In this document: positions 57,255 through 64,000 of the stretch, one piece after another
How the letters are laid out: every line of letters starts with the position of its first letter
Position numbering within the stretch: the first letter of the stretch is position 1
Assembly: GCF_014297445.1 (NCBI RefSeq)
Contig: NZ_JACORU010000017.1
Location: 1 to 64,000, forward strand
Reading direction: 5' to 3'
DNA from: Ramlibacter albus
GTDB lineage: Bacteria; Pseudomonadota; Gammaproteobacteria; Burkholderiales; Burkholderiaceae_C
Length of the DNA stretch: 64,000 nt
Translations under genes and position numbers: made by a program
Notes under the pieces: generated by a model
Told to the model about the DNA's origin: nothing
Seen by the model: the letters and a program-made list of their open reading frames with translations, nothing else
The model's database searches: none

Positions 57255-57886
57255 GCGCCGTCACCGTCCTCGACTACGGCATCGGCAACCTGCTGAACGT
57301 GCTGCGGGCGCTGGAGCATTGCGGCGCCTCGCTCAAGGTGGTGGACAAGGCGTCGCCGGAAGACGTCGATGCCTCACGGCTCGTGCTACCCGGCGTCGGT
57401 GCTTTCGGCGACGGCATGAACGAGCTGCGTGCACGCGGCTTCGACGACCTGGTCAGGCGCTTCGCGCAGACCGGGCGGCCCTTCCTCGGCATCTGCGTGG
57501 GCATGCAGATGATGTTCGACGCGAGCGAGGAGATGGGTGAGCATGCAGGGCTGGGCCTGATGGCCGGCCGCGTGCAACCGGTCCCGCCCAACGGCGCCGA
57601 CGGCACGCCGCACCGCGTGCCCCATATCGGCTGGCGTCCGCTCGAAGCGGCCACCGAGTGGAAGGGCACGATCATGGAAGGCGTGGCGCCGGGCGAGCGT
57701 GCCTACTTCGTGCATTCCTTCGCCGCTGTTCCCGCGGATGACGGCGTGCGCCTTGCGGACGTTCACTACGACGGCCGGCGCATCTGCGCGGCCGTGCACC
57801 GCGACAACCTCTACGGCTGCCAGTTCCACCCGGAGCGCAGTGCGCACGCGGGGCTGGGCATGCTCGAACGCTTCCTCAAGCTATGA
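57251..57886 (+). CDS. hisH: HisH-like glutaminase subunit for sugar amidation
   Basis: A 211-residue class I glutamine amidotransferase. The nucleophile Cys is in LGICVGMQMMF and the His-Glu pair in GCQFHPERS; LDYGIGNLLNVLRALE and VLPGVGAFGDGM are family landmarks. It should pair with the HisF-like protein encoded 4 nt upstream and release ammonia for the N-acetyl sugar amidotransferase. Confidence 0.9.
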   Translation: MSAVTVLDYGIGNLLNVLRALEHCGASLKVVDKASPEDVDASRLVLPGVGAFGDGMNELRARGFDDLVRRFAQTGRPFLGICVGMQMMFDASEEMGEHAGLGLMAGRVQPVPPNGADGTPHRVPHIGWRPLEAATEWKGTIMEGVAPGERAYFVHSFAAVPADDGVRLADVHYDGRRICAAVHRDNLYGCQFHPERSAHAGLGMLERFLKL

Positions 57887-58608
57887 CCTCGCTCGCCGCT
57901 CCTGCCAAGACCATCGCGACCATCTGCGCGCGCGGCGGCAGCAAGGGCCTGCCCGGCAAGAACATCCGGCCCTTCATGGGCGTGCCGCTGATCGTGCACA
58001 CGATCCGGCAGGCGCTGGGGTGCGAGCACATCCAGGGCGTGTACGTCTCCACCGACGACGACGAGATCGCGGCGATCGCGCGCGATGCGGGCGCGACGGT
58101 GCCGTTCAAGCGGCCCGCCGAACTGGCCACCGATACCGCCGGCAAGCTGCCCGTCATCGAACACCTGGCGCGCTACCTCGAACTGCAAGGCGAGACGATT
58201 GCGCGCATCGTCGACCTGCAGCCCACCTCGCCGTTGCGCGACACCGCGGACATCGAGCTTGCACTGCAGACGCGTCCCGACGTGGACCTCGTGGTCAGCG
58301 TTGCCGAGGCCCACGACAACCCGTACTTCAACCTTGTCGAGCGCGGCGCGGACGGCCTCGTGCGGCTGTGCGCGGGCGAGGGCAACCTGCGGCGGCAGGA
58401 CGCGCCGCAGGTCTACGCGCTCAACGGGTCCATCTACGTCTGGCATCGCCCAGCGTTGGCAAAGGCCGCGAAGCAGGGCATGTGGAGCGTGCGCATGGCG
58501 CCGTACGTGATGCCGCGCTGGAAATCGGTCGACATCGACACGCTCGACGACTTCGATTACGCGGAGTGGCTGTACGTGCGGCACCGCGGTGGGGACGAGC
58601 GTGGCTGA
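57883..58608 (+). CDS. neuA: CMP-nonulosonic acid synthetase (NeuA/LegF family)
   Basis: A 241-residue cytidylyltransferase that activates a sialic-acid-like sugar with CTP. The CTP-binding ICARGGSKGLPGKNI, the VSTDDDEIAAIA motif and LQPTSPLRDTADIE are typical of NeuA/LegF/PseF. Single-domain form, without the C-terminal SGNH esterase of some NeuA proteins. Overlaps the synthase gene by 8 nt. Confidence 0.92.
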   Translation: MTSLAAPAKTIATICARGGSKGLPGKNIRPFMGVPLIVHTIRQALGCEHIQGVYVSTDDDEIAAIARDAGATVPFKRPAELATDTAGKLPVIEHLARYLELQGETIARIVDLQPTSPLRDTADIELALQTRPDVDLVVSVAEAHDNPYFNLVERGADGLVRLCAGEGNLRRQDAPQVYALNGSIYVWHRPALAKAAKQGMWSVRMAPYVMPRWKSVDIDTLDDFDYAEWLYVRHRGGDERG

Positions 58609-59620
58609 CGCTGTCTTCGTCATCGCGGAAGCGGGAGTGAACCATAACGGCGACCTCGCGCTGGCCTTCAAGCTGTGCGACGCCGCGAAGCAGGCCGGGG
58701 CCGACGCGGTCAAATTCCAGAGCTTTCGCGCCGAGGACCTCGTGCTGCCCGGCGCGCCCACCGCGAACTACCAGGCCCGGCAGACCGGCGAGCGCGACCA
58801 GTTCGCGATGCTGCGCAAGCTGGAGCTCTCGCGCGAGCAGCATGTGAAGCTGCAGGCGCACTGCGCGTTGATCGGCATCGAGTTCTTCTCGACGCCGTTT
58901 TCGACGGATGCTGTGGACATGCTGGTCGGCCTCGGCGTGCAGCGCATCAAGCTGCCTTCGGGCGAGCTCACGCATCGGGCGCTCGTCGAGCACGCGGCGC
59001 GCACGAAGCTGCCGCTGCTCATCTCCACCGGCATGGCGACGCTGGAGGAAGTGCGCGAGGCGCTCGACTGGGTGAAAGCGGCGCGCGGCAACCTCGAAGG
59101 CGTCACGGTACTGCATTGCACTTCCGCCTATCCGGCGCCCGACGAAGCGCTGAACCTGCGCGCCGTGCAGACGCTTGCGCGCGAGCTGGGGCTGCCGGCC
59201 GGCTACTCGGACCACAGCCTCGGCATCGAGGCTTCCCTTGGTGCCGTTGCGCTCGGTGCCATGGTGATCGAAAAGCACCTGACGCTCGACCGCACGCTGC
59301 CAGGCCCGGACCACGCCGCCTCGCTGGAACCGGGCGAGTTCGGCACGATGGTTACCGGCCTTCGCCGCATCAGCGCGATGCTGGGCGACGGCCGCAAGGA
59401 GCCGCGGCCGGAGGAGCTGGATGCGGCGCGCGTCGCCCGGCGCAGCATCGTTGCCGCTTGCGACATCGCCGCGGGTGCGCGCATCGACGCGTCGATGCTG
59501 GCGTTCCGGCGTCCGGCCTCGGGCATTGCGCCGCGCGAGTCGGTGCGCGTCGTGGGCAAAGTCGCGCGGACGGACATCGCGGCCGGCACGCTGCTGGATT
59601 GGGACCAGCTCGGGGACTGA
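58601..59620 (+). CDS. neuB: Nonulosonic acid synthase (NeuB/LegI family)
   Basis: A 339-residue PEP-dependent synthase that condenses PEP with an N-acetylated six-carbon sugar. NeuB barrel motifs are IAEAGVNHNGDLALA, FFSTPFSTDAVDML, KLPSGELTHRALVE, STGMATLEEV, HCTSAYPAPDEALNLR and YSDHSLG; a C-terminal SAF/antifreeze-like domain (VAACDIAAGARIDASML) completes it. GTG 58601 is used; GTG 58589 is in frame. Sequence cannot separate sialic from legionaminic type without a tree. Confidence 0.93.
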   Translation: MADAVFVIAEAGVNHNGDLALAFKLCDAAKQAGADAVKFQSFRAEDLVLPGAPTANYQARQTGERDQFAMLRKLELSREQHVKLQAHCALIGIEFFSTPFSTDAVDMLVGLGVQRIKLPSGELTHRALVEHAARTKLPLLISTGMATLEEVREALDWVKAARGNLEGVTVLHCTSAYPAPDEALNLRAVQTLARELGLPAGYSDHSLGIEASLGAVALGAMVIEKHLTLDRTLPGPDHAASLEPGEFGTMVTGLRRISAMLGDGRKEPRPEELDAARVARRSIVAACDIAAGARIDASMLAFRRPASGIAPRESVRVVGKVARTDIAAGTLLDWDQLGD

Positions 59621-59645
59621 CGTGAAGCCGGCAAACCCACCCCGC

Positions 59646-59722
59646 GTCATCCCGGGCTTGACCCGGGATCCATCTTTGCGCGGCGCCACGCCACCATGGA
59701 TTGCGGGTCGAGCCCGCAATGA
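59646..59722 (+). repeat. REPIN-like pair of inverted palindromes before neuC
   Basis: Two modules, 59646-59673 (GTCATCCCGGGCTTGACCC...) and 59696-59722, are inverted copies of one another around a 22-bp spacer, each itself palindromic (CCCGGGCTTGACCCGGG; TTGCGGGTCGAGCCCGCAA). They fill the only sizeable gap inside the glycan operon and end 6 bp before the neuC start. Confidence 0.8.
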
Positions 59723-59728
59723 CAGCCT

Positions 59729-60862
59729 GTGACGCGCCGCATCGTGTACCTCACCGGCACGCGCGCCGACTTCGGGTTGATGGAAGCGACGCTCAGGCAG
59801 ACGGCTGCAACGCCCGGCGTGCAGGTGCAGGTCATCGCCACCGGCATGCACCTGAGCGCCGTGCACGGCCGCACGATCGACGAGGTGCGAGCGAGCGGCC
59901 TCGACGTGCTCGCCGAAATCCCGCTCGACATGGACACCCGTACCGGCTCCAGCATGTCCCTCGGTATCGCCGAGTGCCTGCGCGGCGTCACGGAGGTCTT
60001 GGACCGCGAGCGCCCGGACGCGCTGCTGCTGCTCGGTGACCGCGGCGAGATGCTCGCCGGTGCCATCGCGGCGCTGCATGTCGGAATCCCATGCGTGCAC
60101 GTGCACGGCGGCGAGCGCTCCGGCACCGTTGACGAGCCGGTGCGACACGCGATCAGCAAGCTCGCCAGCTACCACTTCGTGGCCACCGAGGACGCGCGCC
60201 GGCGGCTCGAGCGCATGGGCGAGGACGAGTCGCGCATCTTCGTCACCGGTGCGCCCGGGCTCGACGGCTTGCGCGAGCTGGGCGACTTGCCGCGCGCGGA
60301 GGCGCTGGCCGAGATCGGAATGCCGCCCGGCTCGCAGTTCGTCCTGGCGGTATTCCACCCGGTCGTGCAGCAGGCCCGCGAGGCCGCGCGTCAAACGCGC
60401 GAACTGGCCGACGGGCTCAAGCAGGTGGGCCTGCCGGTGCTGTGGCTCGAGCCGAATGCGGATGCGGGCTCGCGCGAAATCCTGCAGGCGCTGGACGGCA
60501 TCGAGCTGCCAGCGGGCTCGCGCCGCGTCACCCACCTGGGCCGCAGGCACTTCGCCGTGGCCATGAACCACTGCGCCGCCATGATCGGCAATTCATCCGC
60601 CGGCATCATCGAGGCGGCCACGTTCGGCACGCCGGTGGTCAACGTCGGTGCGCGCCAGCAGCTGCGCGAGCACGGCCCCAACGTGATGGACGCGAACGAC
60701 GGCTCGCACACGCTGGCCGCCGCCTTGCGGGCGCAGCTCGGCCACGGCAAGTGGCCGTGTGAGAATTCATGGGGCGACGGCCGCAGCGCCGCGCGCATCG
60801 CCAACCTGCTGGCGACGCTGCCGCTGCACCCGCGCCTGCTGGAAAAGACCAACACCTACTGA
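59729..60862 (+). CDS. neuC: Hydrolysing UDP-sugar 2-epimerase (NeuC/LegG family)
   Basis: A 377-residue GT-B-fold enzyme that hydrolyses and epimerises a UDP-N-acetylated sugar to give the ManNAc-type substrate of the synthase. RIVYLTGTRADFGLM, HVHGGERSGTVDEPVRHAISKL and GNSSAGIIEAATFGTPVVNVG match NeuC/LegG. The GTG start lies 6 bp after the REPIN, so the ribosome-binding site has been replaced by repeat sequence. The next gene begins 3 nt downstream. Confidence 0.9.
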   Translation: MTRRIVYLTGTRADFGLMEATLRQTAATPGVQVQVIATGMHLSAVHGRTIDEVRASGLDVLAEIPLDMDTRTGSSMSLGIAECLRGVTEVLDRERPDALLLLGDRGEMLAGAIAALHVGIPCVHVHGGERSGTVDEPVRHAISKLASYHFVATEDARRRLERMGEDESRIFVTGAPGLDGLRELGDLPRAEALAEIGMPPGSQFVLAVFHPVVQQAREAARQTRELADGLKQVGLPVLWLEPNADAGSREILQALDGIELPAGSRRVTHLGRRHFAVAMNHCAAMIGNSSAGIIEAATFGTPVVNVGARQQLREHGPNVMDANDGSHTLAAALRAQLGHGKWPCENSWGDGRSAARIANLLATLPLHPRLLEKTNTY

Positions 60863-60865
60863 GCT

Positions 60866-61489
60866 TTGGACGCGAAGAACATCCTCGTCATCGTCGGCGC
60901 CGGCGGCCATGGGCGCGTCGTGGCCGATGCCGCGCTCGCCCAGGGCGGCTGGACTCGTGTTGCCGCTACCGACGGCGACCCGGCCCGGTGTGCCGGCGAG
61001 CTGCTGCCGGGCGTGGCGCTGCAGGGCTATGAGCCGGCGGTGGCGCTGCGCGATGCGGTGTTCCACGTCGCCGTCGGCAGCGCGCGCGCGCGTGAGCACG
61101 AAACCCACGCGATCGGCGCGCAGCGTCTCGCCGCGGTCATCCACCCGGCAGCCACGGTGTCGCCGTTTGCCGAAATCGGCGCCGGCACTTTCGTCGCCGC
61201 GCAAGCCGTCGTTGCGCCGCGCGCGAAGGTCGGTGTCTCCACCATCGTCAACCACGGCGCGGTCATCGACCACGATTGCGTCGTCGGCGACTACACGCAC
61301 ATTGCCCCCCAGGCGAGCCTGAGCGGGGCGGTCCGCATCGGCGCTCGCGTGTTCCTGGGCAGCGGCGCGCGCGTCCTGCCCGGCCTCTCCGTCTGCGACG
61401 ACGTCGTGGTCGGCGCAGGCGCCGTCGTCATCGCGTCGATCACCGAACCGGGTGTGTACGCCGGCGTGCCCGCCAGGAGGCTCAAGTGA
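60866..61489 (+). CDS. neuD: NeuD/PglD-type sugar O/N-acetyltransferase
   Basis: A 207-residue left-handed beta-helix acyltransferase. An N-terminal Rossmann-like part (NILVIVGAGGHGRVVADAAL) is followed by hexapeptide repeats (VSPFAEIGAGTFVAAQAVV, VNHGAVIDHDCVVGDYTHIAP). PglD/LegH-type members N-acetylate a 4-aminosugar; NeuD acetylates sialic acid O-positions. With an aminotransferase and dehydratase next door, the N-acetylation role is more likely. TTG start; 4-nt overlap with the aminotransferase gene. Confidence 0.85.
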   Translation: MDAKNILVIVGAGGHGRVVADAALAQGGWTRVAATDGDPARCAGELLPGVALQGYEPAVALRDAVFHVAVGSARAREHETHAIGAQRLAAVIHPAATVSPFAEIGAGTFVAAQAVVAPRAKVGVSTIVNHGAVIDHDCVVGDYTHIAPQASLSGAVRIGARVFLGSGARVLPGLSVCDDVVVGAGAVVIASITEPGVYAGVPARRLK

Positions 61490-62979
61490 CCGGCAACGAA
61501 TTCCGCGCGCTGTGCGTGCCCGCGACGATCACGGTGCACGACGCGCTGCAGCTGCTGGACCGCACGGCCAAGGGCATCCTGCTCGTGACGCACGAGGACG
61601 GGCGCCTGCGCCGCACGCTCACCGACGGCGACTTGCGCCGCGCCGCGCTCGTGCACGTCGCCGAGACCACGCCGGTCGCGCAGCTGCCCGAAAAGCCGCC
61701 CATCACGATCGGCGAGGAAGCAGGCCTTCCCGCAGCGGTGGCGCTGCTGGACAAGCACGAGATCGACCACGTGCCCGTCGTCGACAAGGCCGGCCGCCCC
61801 GTCGACATCGTCCACCGCCGCGAGCTCTCGCAGCGCATCTGGCTGTCGTCCCCGCACCTGGGCGACGAAGAGACCGCGTTCGTCGAGGATGCCTTCCGCA
61901 GCAACTGGATCGCGCCGCTCGGCCCGCACGTCGACGGCTTCGAGCGCGAGGTCGCCGCGTATGTCGGCGTGCAGCACGCCGCGGCATTGAGCTCCGGCAC
62001 CGCGGCCATCCATCTCGCATTGCTGCTGCTGGGCGTGAAGCCGGGGGACACGGTGTTCTGCTCCTCGCTCACCTTCGTGGGCAGCTGCAACCCCATCCTC
62101 TATTGCGGCGCGAAGCCCGTGTTCATCGACTCCGAACCGGGCAGCTGGAACATGTCGCCGCAGGCGCTGGAGCGCGCCTTCGAATGGGCGAAGCGCGAGA
62201 ACCGCCTGCCGCGCTGCGTGATCCTGGTGAACCTCTATGGCCAGAGCGCCGACATGGACGCGCTGCTGCCGCTGTGCGAGCGCTACGGCGTGCCCGTGCT
62301 GGAGGACGCCGCCGAGTCGCTGGGCGCGCGCTACAAGGGCCGCGCGAGCGGCAGCTTCGGGCGCGTGGCCATCTTCTCCTTCAACGGCAACAAGATCATC
62401 ACCACGTCCGGTGGCGGCATGCTCGTGGCCGACGACGGGGACCTCGTCGCGCGAGCGCGCAAGCTCTCGACGCAGGCGCGCGAACCCGCGGCCCACTACG
62501 AGCACACCGAGGTCGGCTTCAACTACCGCATGAGCAACGTGCTGGCCGGCATCGGCCGCGGCCAGCTGCGCGTGCTGGACCAGCGCGTGGAGCGGCGCCG
62601 CCACGTCTTCGAGACGTACCGCCGCGAGCTCGCCGGCCTGCCGCTGGCGTGGATGCCCGAGCCGGCCGGCTCGCGCTCGACGCGATGGCTCACGTGCTTT
62701 ACCTTCGAGGGTGGCAACGCGGCCGCGCGGCGCGACGGCGTGATGCGCGCGCTGGAGCGCCACTCCATCGAGGCGCGGCCGGTGTGGAAGCCGATGCACC
62801 TGCAGCCGCTCTTTGCGCGCGCGGCGTATTTCGCGCACCGCGATGGCGAGGACGTGGCGGGCCGCCTCTTCGAGTCCGGCGTCTGCCTGCCCTCGGGCTC
62901 CAACATGTCCGACGAACAGCTCGCGCGCGTGATCGACCACCTGCGCCGCGCGCTCGAGCCGGCGAAGGCGCCCGAGTGA
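61486..62979 (+). CDS. CBS-pair / DegT-type PLP aminotransferase fusion
   Basis: A 497-residue protein. Residues 1-118 form two CBS motifs (ITVHDALQLLDRTAKGILLV...GRLRRTLTDGDLRRA; GLPAAVALLDKHEIDHVPVVD). From about 120 a DegT/DnrJ/EryC1 aminotransferase of the PglE/LegC type follows (SNWIAPLGPHVDGFE, SSGTAAIHLAL, LEDAAESLGA), with the PLP Lys303 in SFNGNKIITTSGGGM. It should aminate a 4-keto sugar made by the dehydratase encoded next. CBS pairs of this style are normally attached to the PtmE-like nucleotidyltransferase of legionaminic acid loci, so the fusion is unusual. GTG start. Confidence 0.88.
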   Translation: MTGNEFRALCVPATITVHDALQLLDRTAKGILLVTHEDGRLRRTLTDGDLRRAALVHVAETTPVAQLPEKPPITIGEEAGLPAAVALLDKHEIDHVPVVDKAGRPVDIVHRRELSQRIWLSSPHLGDEETAFVEDAFRSNWIAPLGPHVDGFEREVAAYVGVQHAAALSSGTAAIHLALLLLGVKPGDTVFCSSLTFVGSCNPILYCGAKPVFIDSEPGSWNMSPQALERAFEWAKRENRLPRCVILVNLYGQSADMDALLPLCERYGVPVLEDAAESLGARYKGRASGSFGRVAIFSFNGNKIITTSGGGMLVADDGDLVARARKLSTQAREPAAHYEHTEVGFNYRMSNVLAGIGRGQLRVLDQRVERRRHVFETYRRELAGLPLAWMPEPAGSRSTRWLTCFTFEGGNAAARRDGVMRALERHSIEARPVWKPMHLQPLFARAAYFAHRDGEDVAGRLFESGVCLPSGSNMSDEQLARVIDHLRRALEPAKAPE

Positions 62980-64000
62980 GGCGCGTCCGGCACGCGCTGC
63001 CGGTCCTCACCCTCGACCTCGCCCTCGTGCTGGCGGCGTGGTGGATCGCGTTCTGGCTGCGCTTCAACCTCGACATCCCGGACGAGTACGAGGACCTCGC
63101 CGTCAAGGCCATGCTGTGGCCGCTCGCCGGCTATGCCGCCGGACTGGTCTGGGCCGGCATCTACCGGCACGTCTGGAGCTTCATCGGCCTGCCGGAGATG
63201 CGGGAGCTGACGCTCGGCGTCGCGTTCGGTGCGGTGGTGACGACCGCGGCGGTGCTGATGCTGCGCCTGCCGTTCTTCCCGCGGTCGGTGCTGGTGCTGC
63301 ACCCGCTGCTGGTGCTCGTGCTGCTCGGTGCGGCGCGCGCCGCGTGGCGCACGCTGGCAGAGCACCGGCGGTTGTCGGAGTCCGGCAAGGCCATCGTGGT
63401 CGTCGGCTCGCTGCAGGACGCTTCCGATGCGCTGCGCGCGCTGAAGGGCTCCCGCGACTGGCAAGCCGTGGGCATCGTGTCGCCGCTCGCCGAAGAGGTG
63501 GGCCGCTCGCTGCAGAACGTGCGCGTGCTCGGCCGCGTGAGCGCGCTGGCCGAGGTGTGCGACCGCATCGGCGCTGAAGCCGCGCTGGTGGCCAGCCCTG
63601 CCGGCAGCGAGGAGCGTCGTGAGGCGCTGCTGCTCGCGGCCGATACCGGCATCACGCTGCTCACGCTGCCGCGCGCGGACCAGTGGCTCAAGGCGGAGAG
63701 CACGGGCCCGCGCAAGATCGAGCTGGAGGACCTGCTGGGCCGTGCGCCGGTGCAGCTCGATGTGGAAGGCCTCGCCGATCTCTTCTCCGGCCAGACGGCG
63801 CTGGTGACCGGAGCCGGCGGCTCCATCGGCTCCGAGCTGTGCCGCCAGATCGCGCGCCTGGGCGTGGGCCGGCTCGTATGCATCGACGTGTCGGAGTACG
63901 CGATCTACCAGCTGGAGCAGGAGCTGCGCGAGACGCATCCGCAGATGCAGGGCGTGTACTACACCGCCAACGTGCGCGAGGCCGAGCGGCTGCGCGCGAT
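62976..64000 (+). CDS. Membrane-bound UDP-sugar 4,6-dehydratase (PglF/WbpM-like), 3'-partial
   Basis: At least 341 residues, open at the window end. Four N-terminal transmembrane helices (LPVLTLDLALVLAAWWIAFWL ...) lead into a cytoplasmic part, and the NAD-binding loop VTGAGGSIGSELCRQIA of the SDR domain is at about residue 275, followed by IDVSEYAIYQLEQEL. This is the architecture of PglF, WbpM and CapD, which make UDP-4-keto-6-deoxy-GlcNAc. It would supply the substrate of the aminotransferase. The catalytic TMxxxK region lies beyond the window. Confidence 0.9.
   Translation, partial: MRRVRHALPVLTLDLALVLAAWWIAFWLRFNLDIPDEYEDLAVKAMLWPLAGYAAGLVWAGIYRHVWSFIGLPEMRELTLGVAFGAVVTTAAVLMLRLPFFPRSVLVLHPLLVLVLLGAARAAWRTLAEHRRLSESGKAIVVVGSLQDASDALRALKGSRDWQAVGIVSPLAEEVGRSLQNVRVLGRVSALAEVCDRIGAEAALVASPAGSEERREALLLAADTGITLLTLPRADQWLKAESTGPRKIELEDLLGRAPVQLDVEGLADLFSGQTALVTGAGGSIGSELCRQIARLGVGRLVCIDVSEYAIYQLEQELRETHPQMQGVYYTANVREAERLRA

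Noticed and set aside
56490-57886. Histidine biosynthesis genes
   Set aside because: HisF- and HisH-type genes occur without hisA, hisI or hisE and directly follow a WbpG-type amidotransferase, so sugar amidation explains them better.
55183-64000. Pseudaminic acid pathway
   Set aside because: The set lacks PseG (a UDP-sugar hydrolase distinct from NeuC) and has a NeuC-type hydrolysing 2-epimerase instead; the dehydratase is the long membrane PglF form, not the short PseB.

Overview
This is a high-GC chromosomal segment of a betaproteobacterium. The order plsX-fabH-fabD-fabG-acpP-fabF / rpoE-rseA-rseB-degP / lepA-lepB-DUF4845-rnc-era-recO-pdxJ-acpS-nagZ, together with argH / algZ-algR / ppc / hemC-hemD-hemX-hemY / rne, points to Burkholderiales and most likely a Comamonadaceae member (Ramlibacter/Variovorax-like). 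That placement is inferred from gene order and protein character; no 16S gene is present.

Layout. (1) 1-9.4 kb is an accessory island. It holds the right end of an IS21-family element that has cut a DIP1984-family gene, a small unknown protein, an HNH nuclease, a lipoprotein and a VOC-fold protein, a frameshifted lipoprotein gene, a BrnT/BrnA toxin-antitoxin pair, and a Sec-exported Rhs/YD-repeat protein with a variable C-terminal tip, a candidate immunity gene and an Ig-like partner. (2) 9.4-49.3 kb is core housekeeping DNA: argH; the algZ/algR two-component system; a PerM-type permease; ppc; the hem operon; rne with a long leader; rluC; a small operon (HAD phosphatase, Rieske protein, S49 protease); an RsmI-like methylase and Maf; yceD-rpmF; the fatty-acid operon; the sigma-E operon ending in degP; the lepA-to-nagZ translation/RNA/cofactor operon; and lysS. 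(3) 49.3 kb to the end is a surface-glycan locus, transcribed rightwards and almost entirely stop/start overlapped.

The glycan locus encodes a MurJ/MviN-like flippase, an HpcH/HpaI-family protein, a small phosphoglycosyl transferase, an AsnB-like amidotransferase, a GT-B-like protein, an N-acetyl-sugar amidotransferase with its own HisF/HisH ammonia supply, and neuA, neuB, neuC and neuD homologues. It continues with a CBS-domain/DegT-type aminotransferase fusion and a membrane dehydratase that runs off the window. Together these steps look like a CMP-nonulosonic acid pathway of the legionaminic type (4,6-dehydratase, aminotransferase, acetyltransferase, hydrolysing 2-epimerase, synthase, CMP-transferase) with amidination of an N-acetyl group.

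Notable structures are: a ~75-bp repeat present in inverted orientation on both sides of the degP catalytic region, one copy being translated as part of the pre-signal N-terminus; a REPIN-like double palindrome that interrupts the glycan operon just before neuC; a related short palindrome translated inside a glycan gene; a strong promoter giving rne a ~465-nt leader; and a promoter/terminator pair just upstream of lepA that could be a small RNA or an attenuator.
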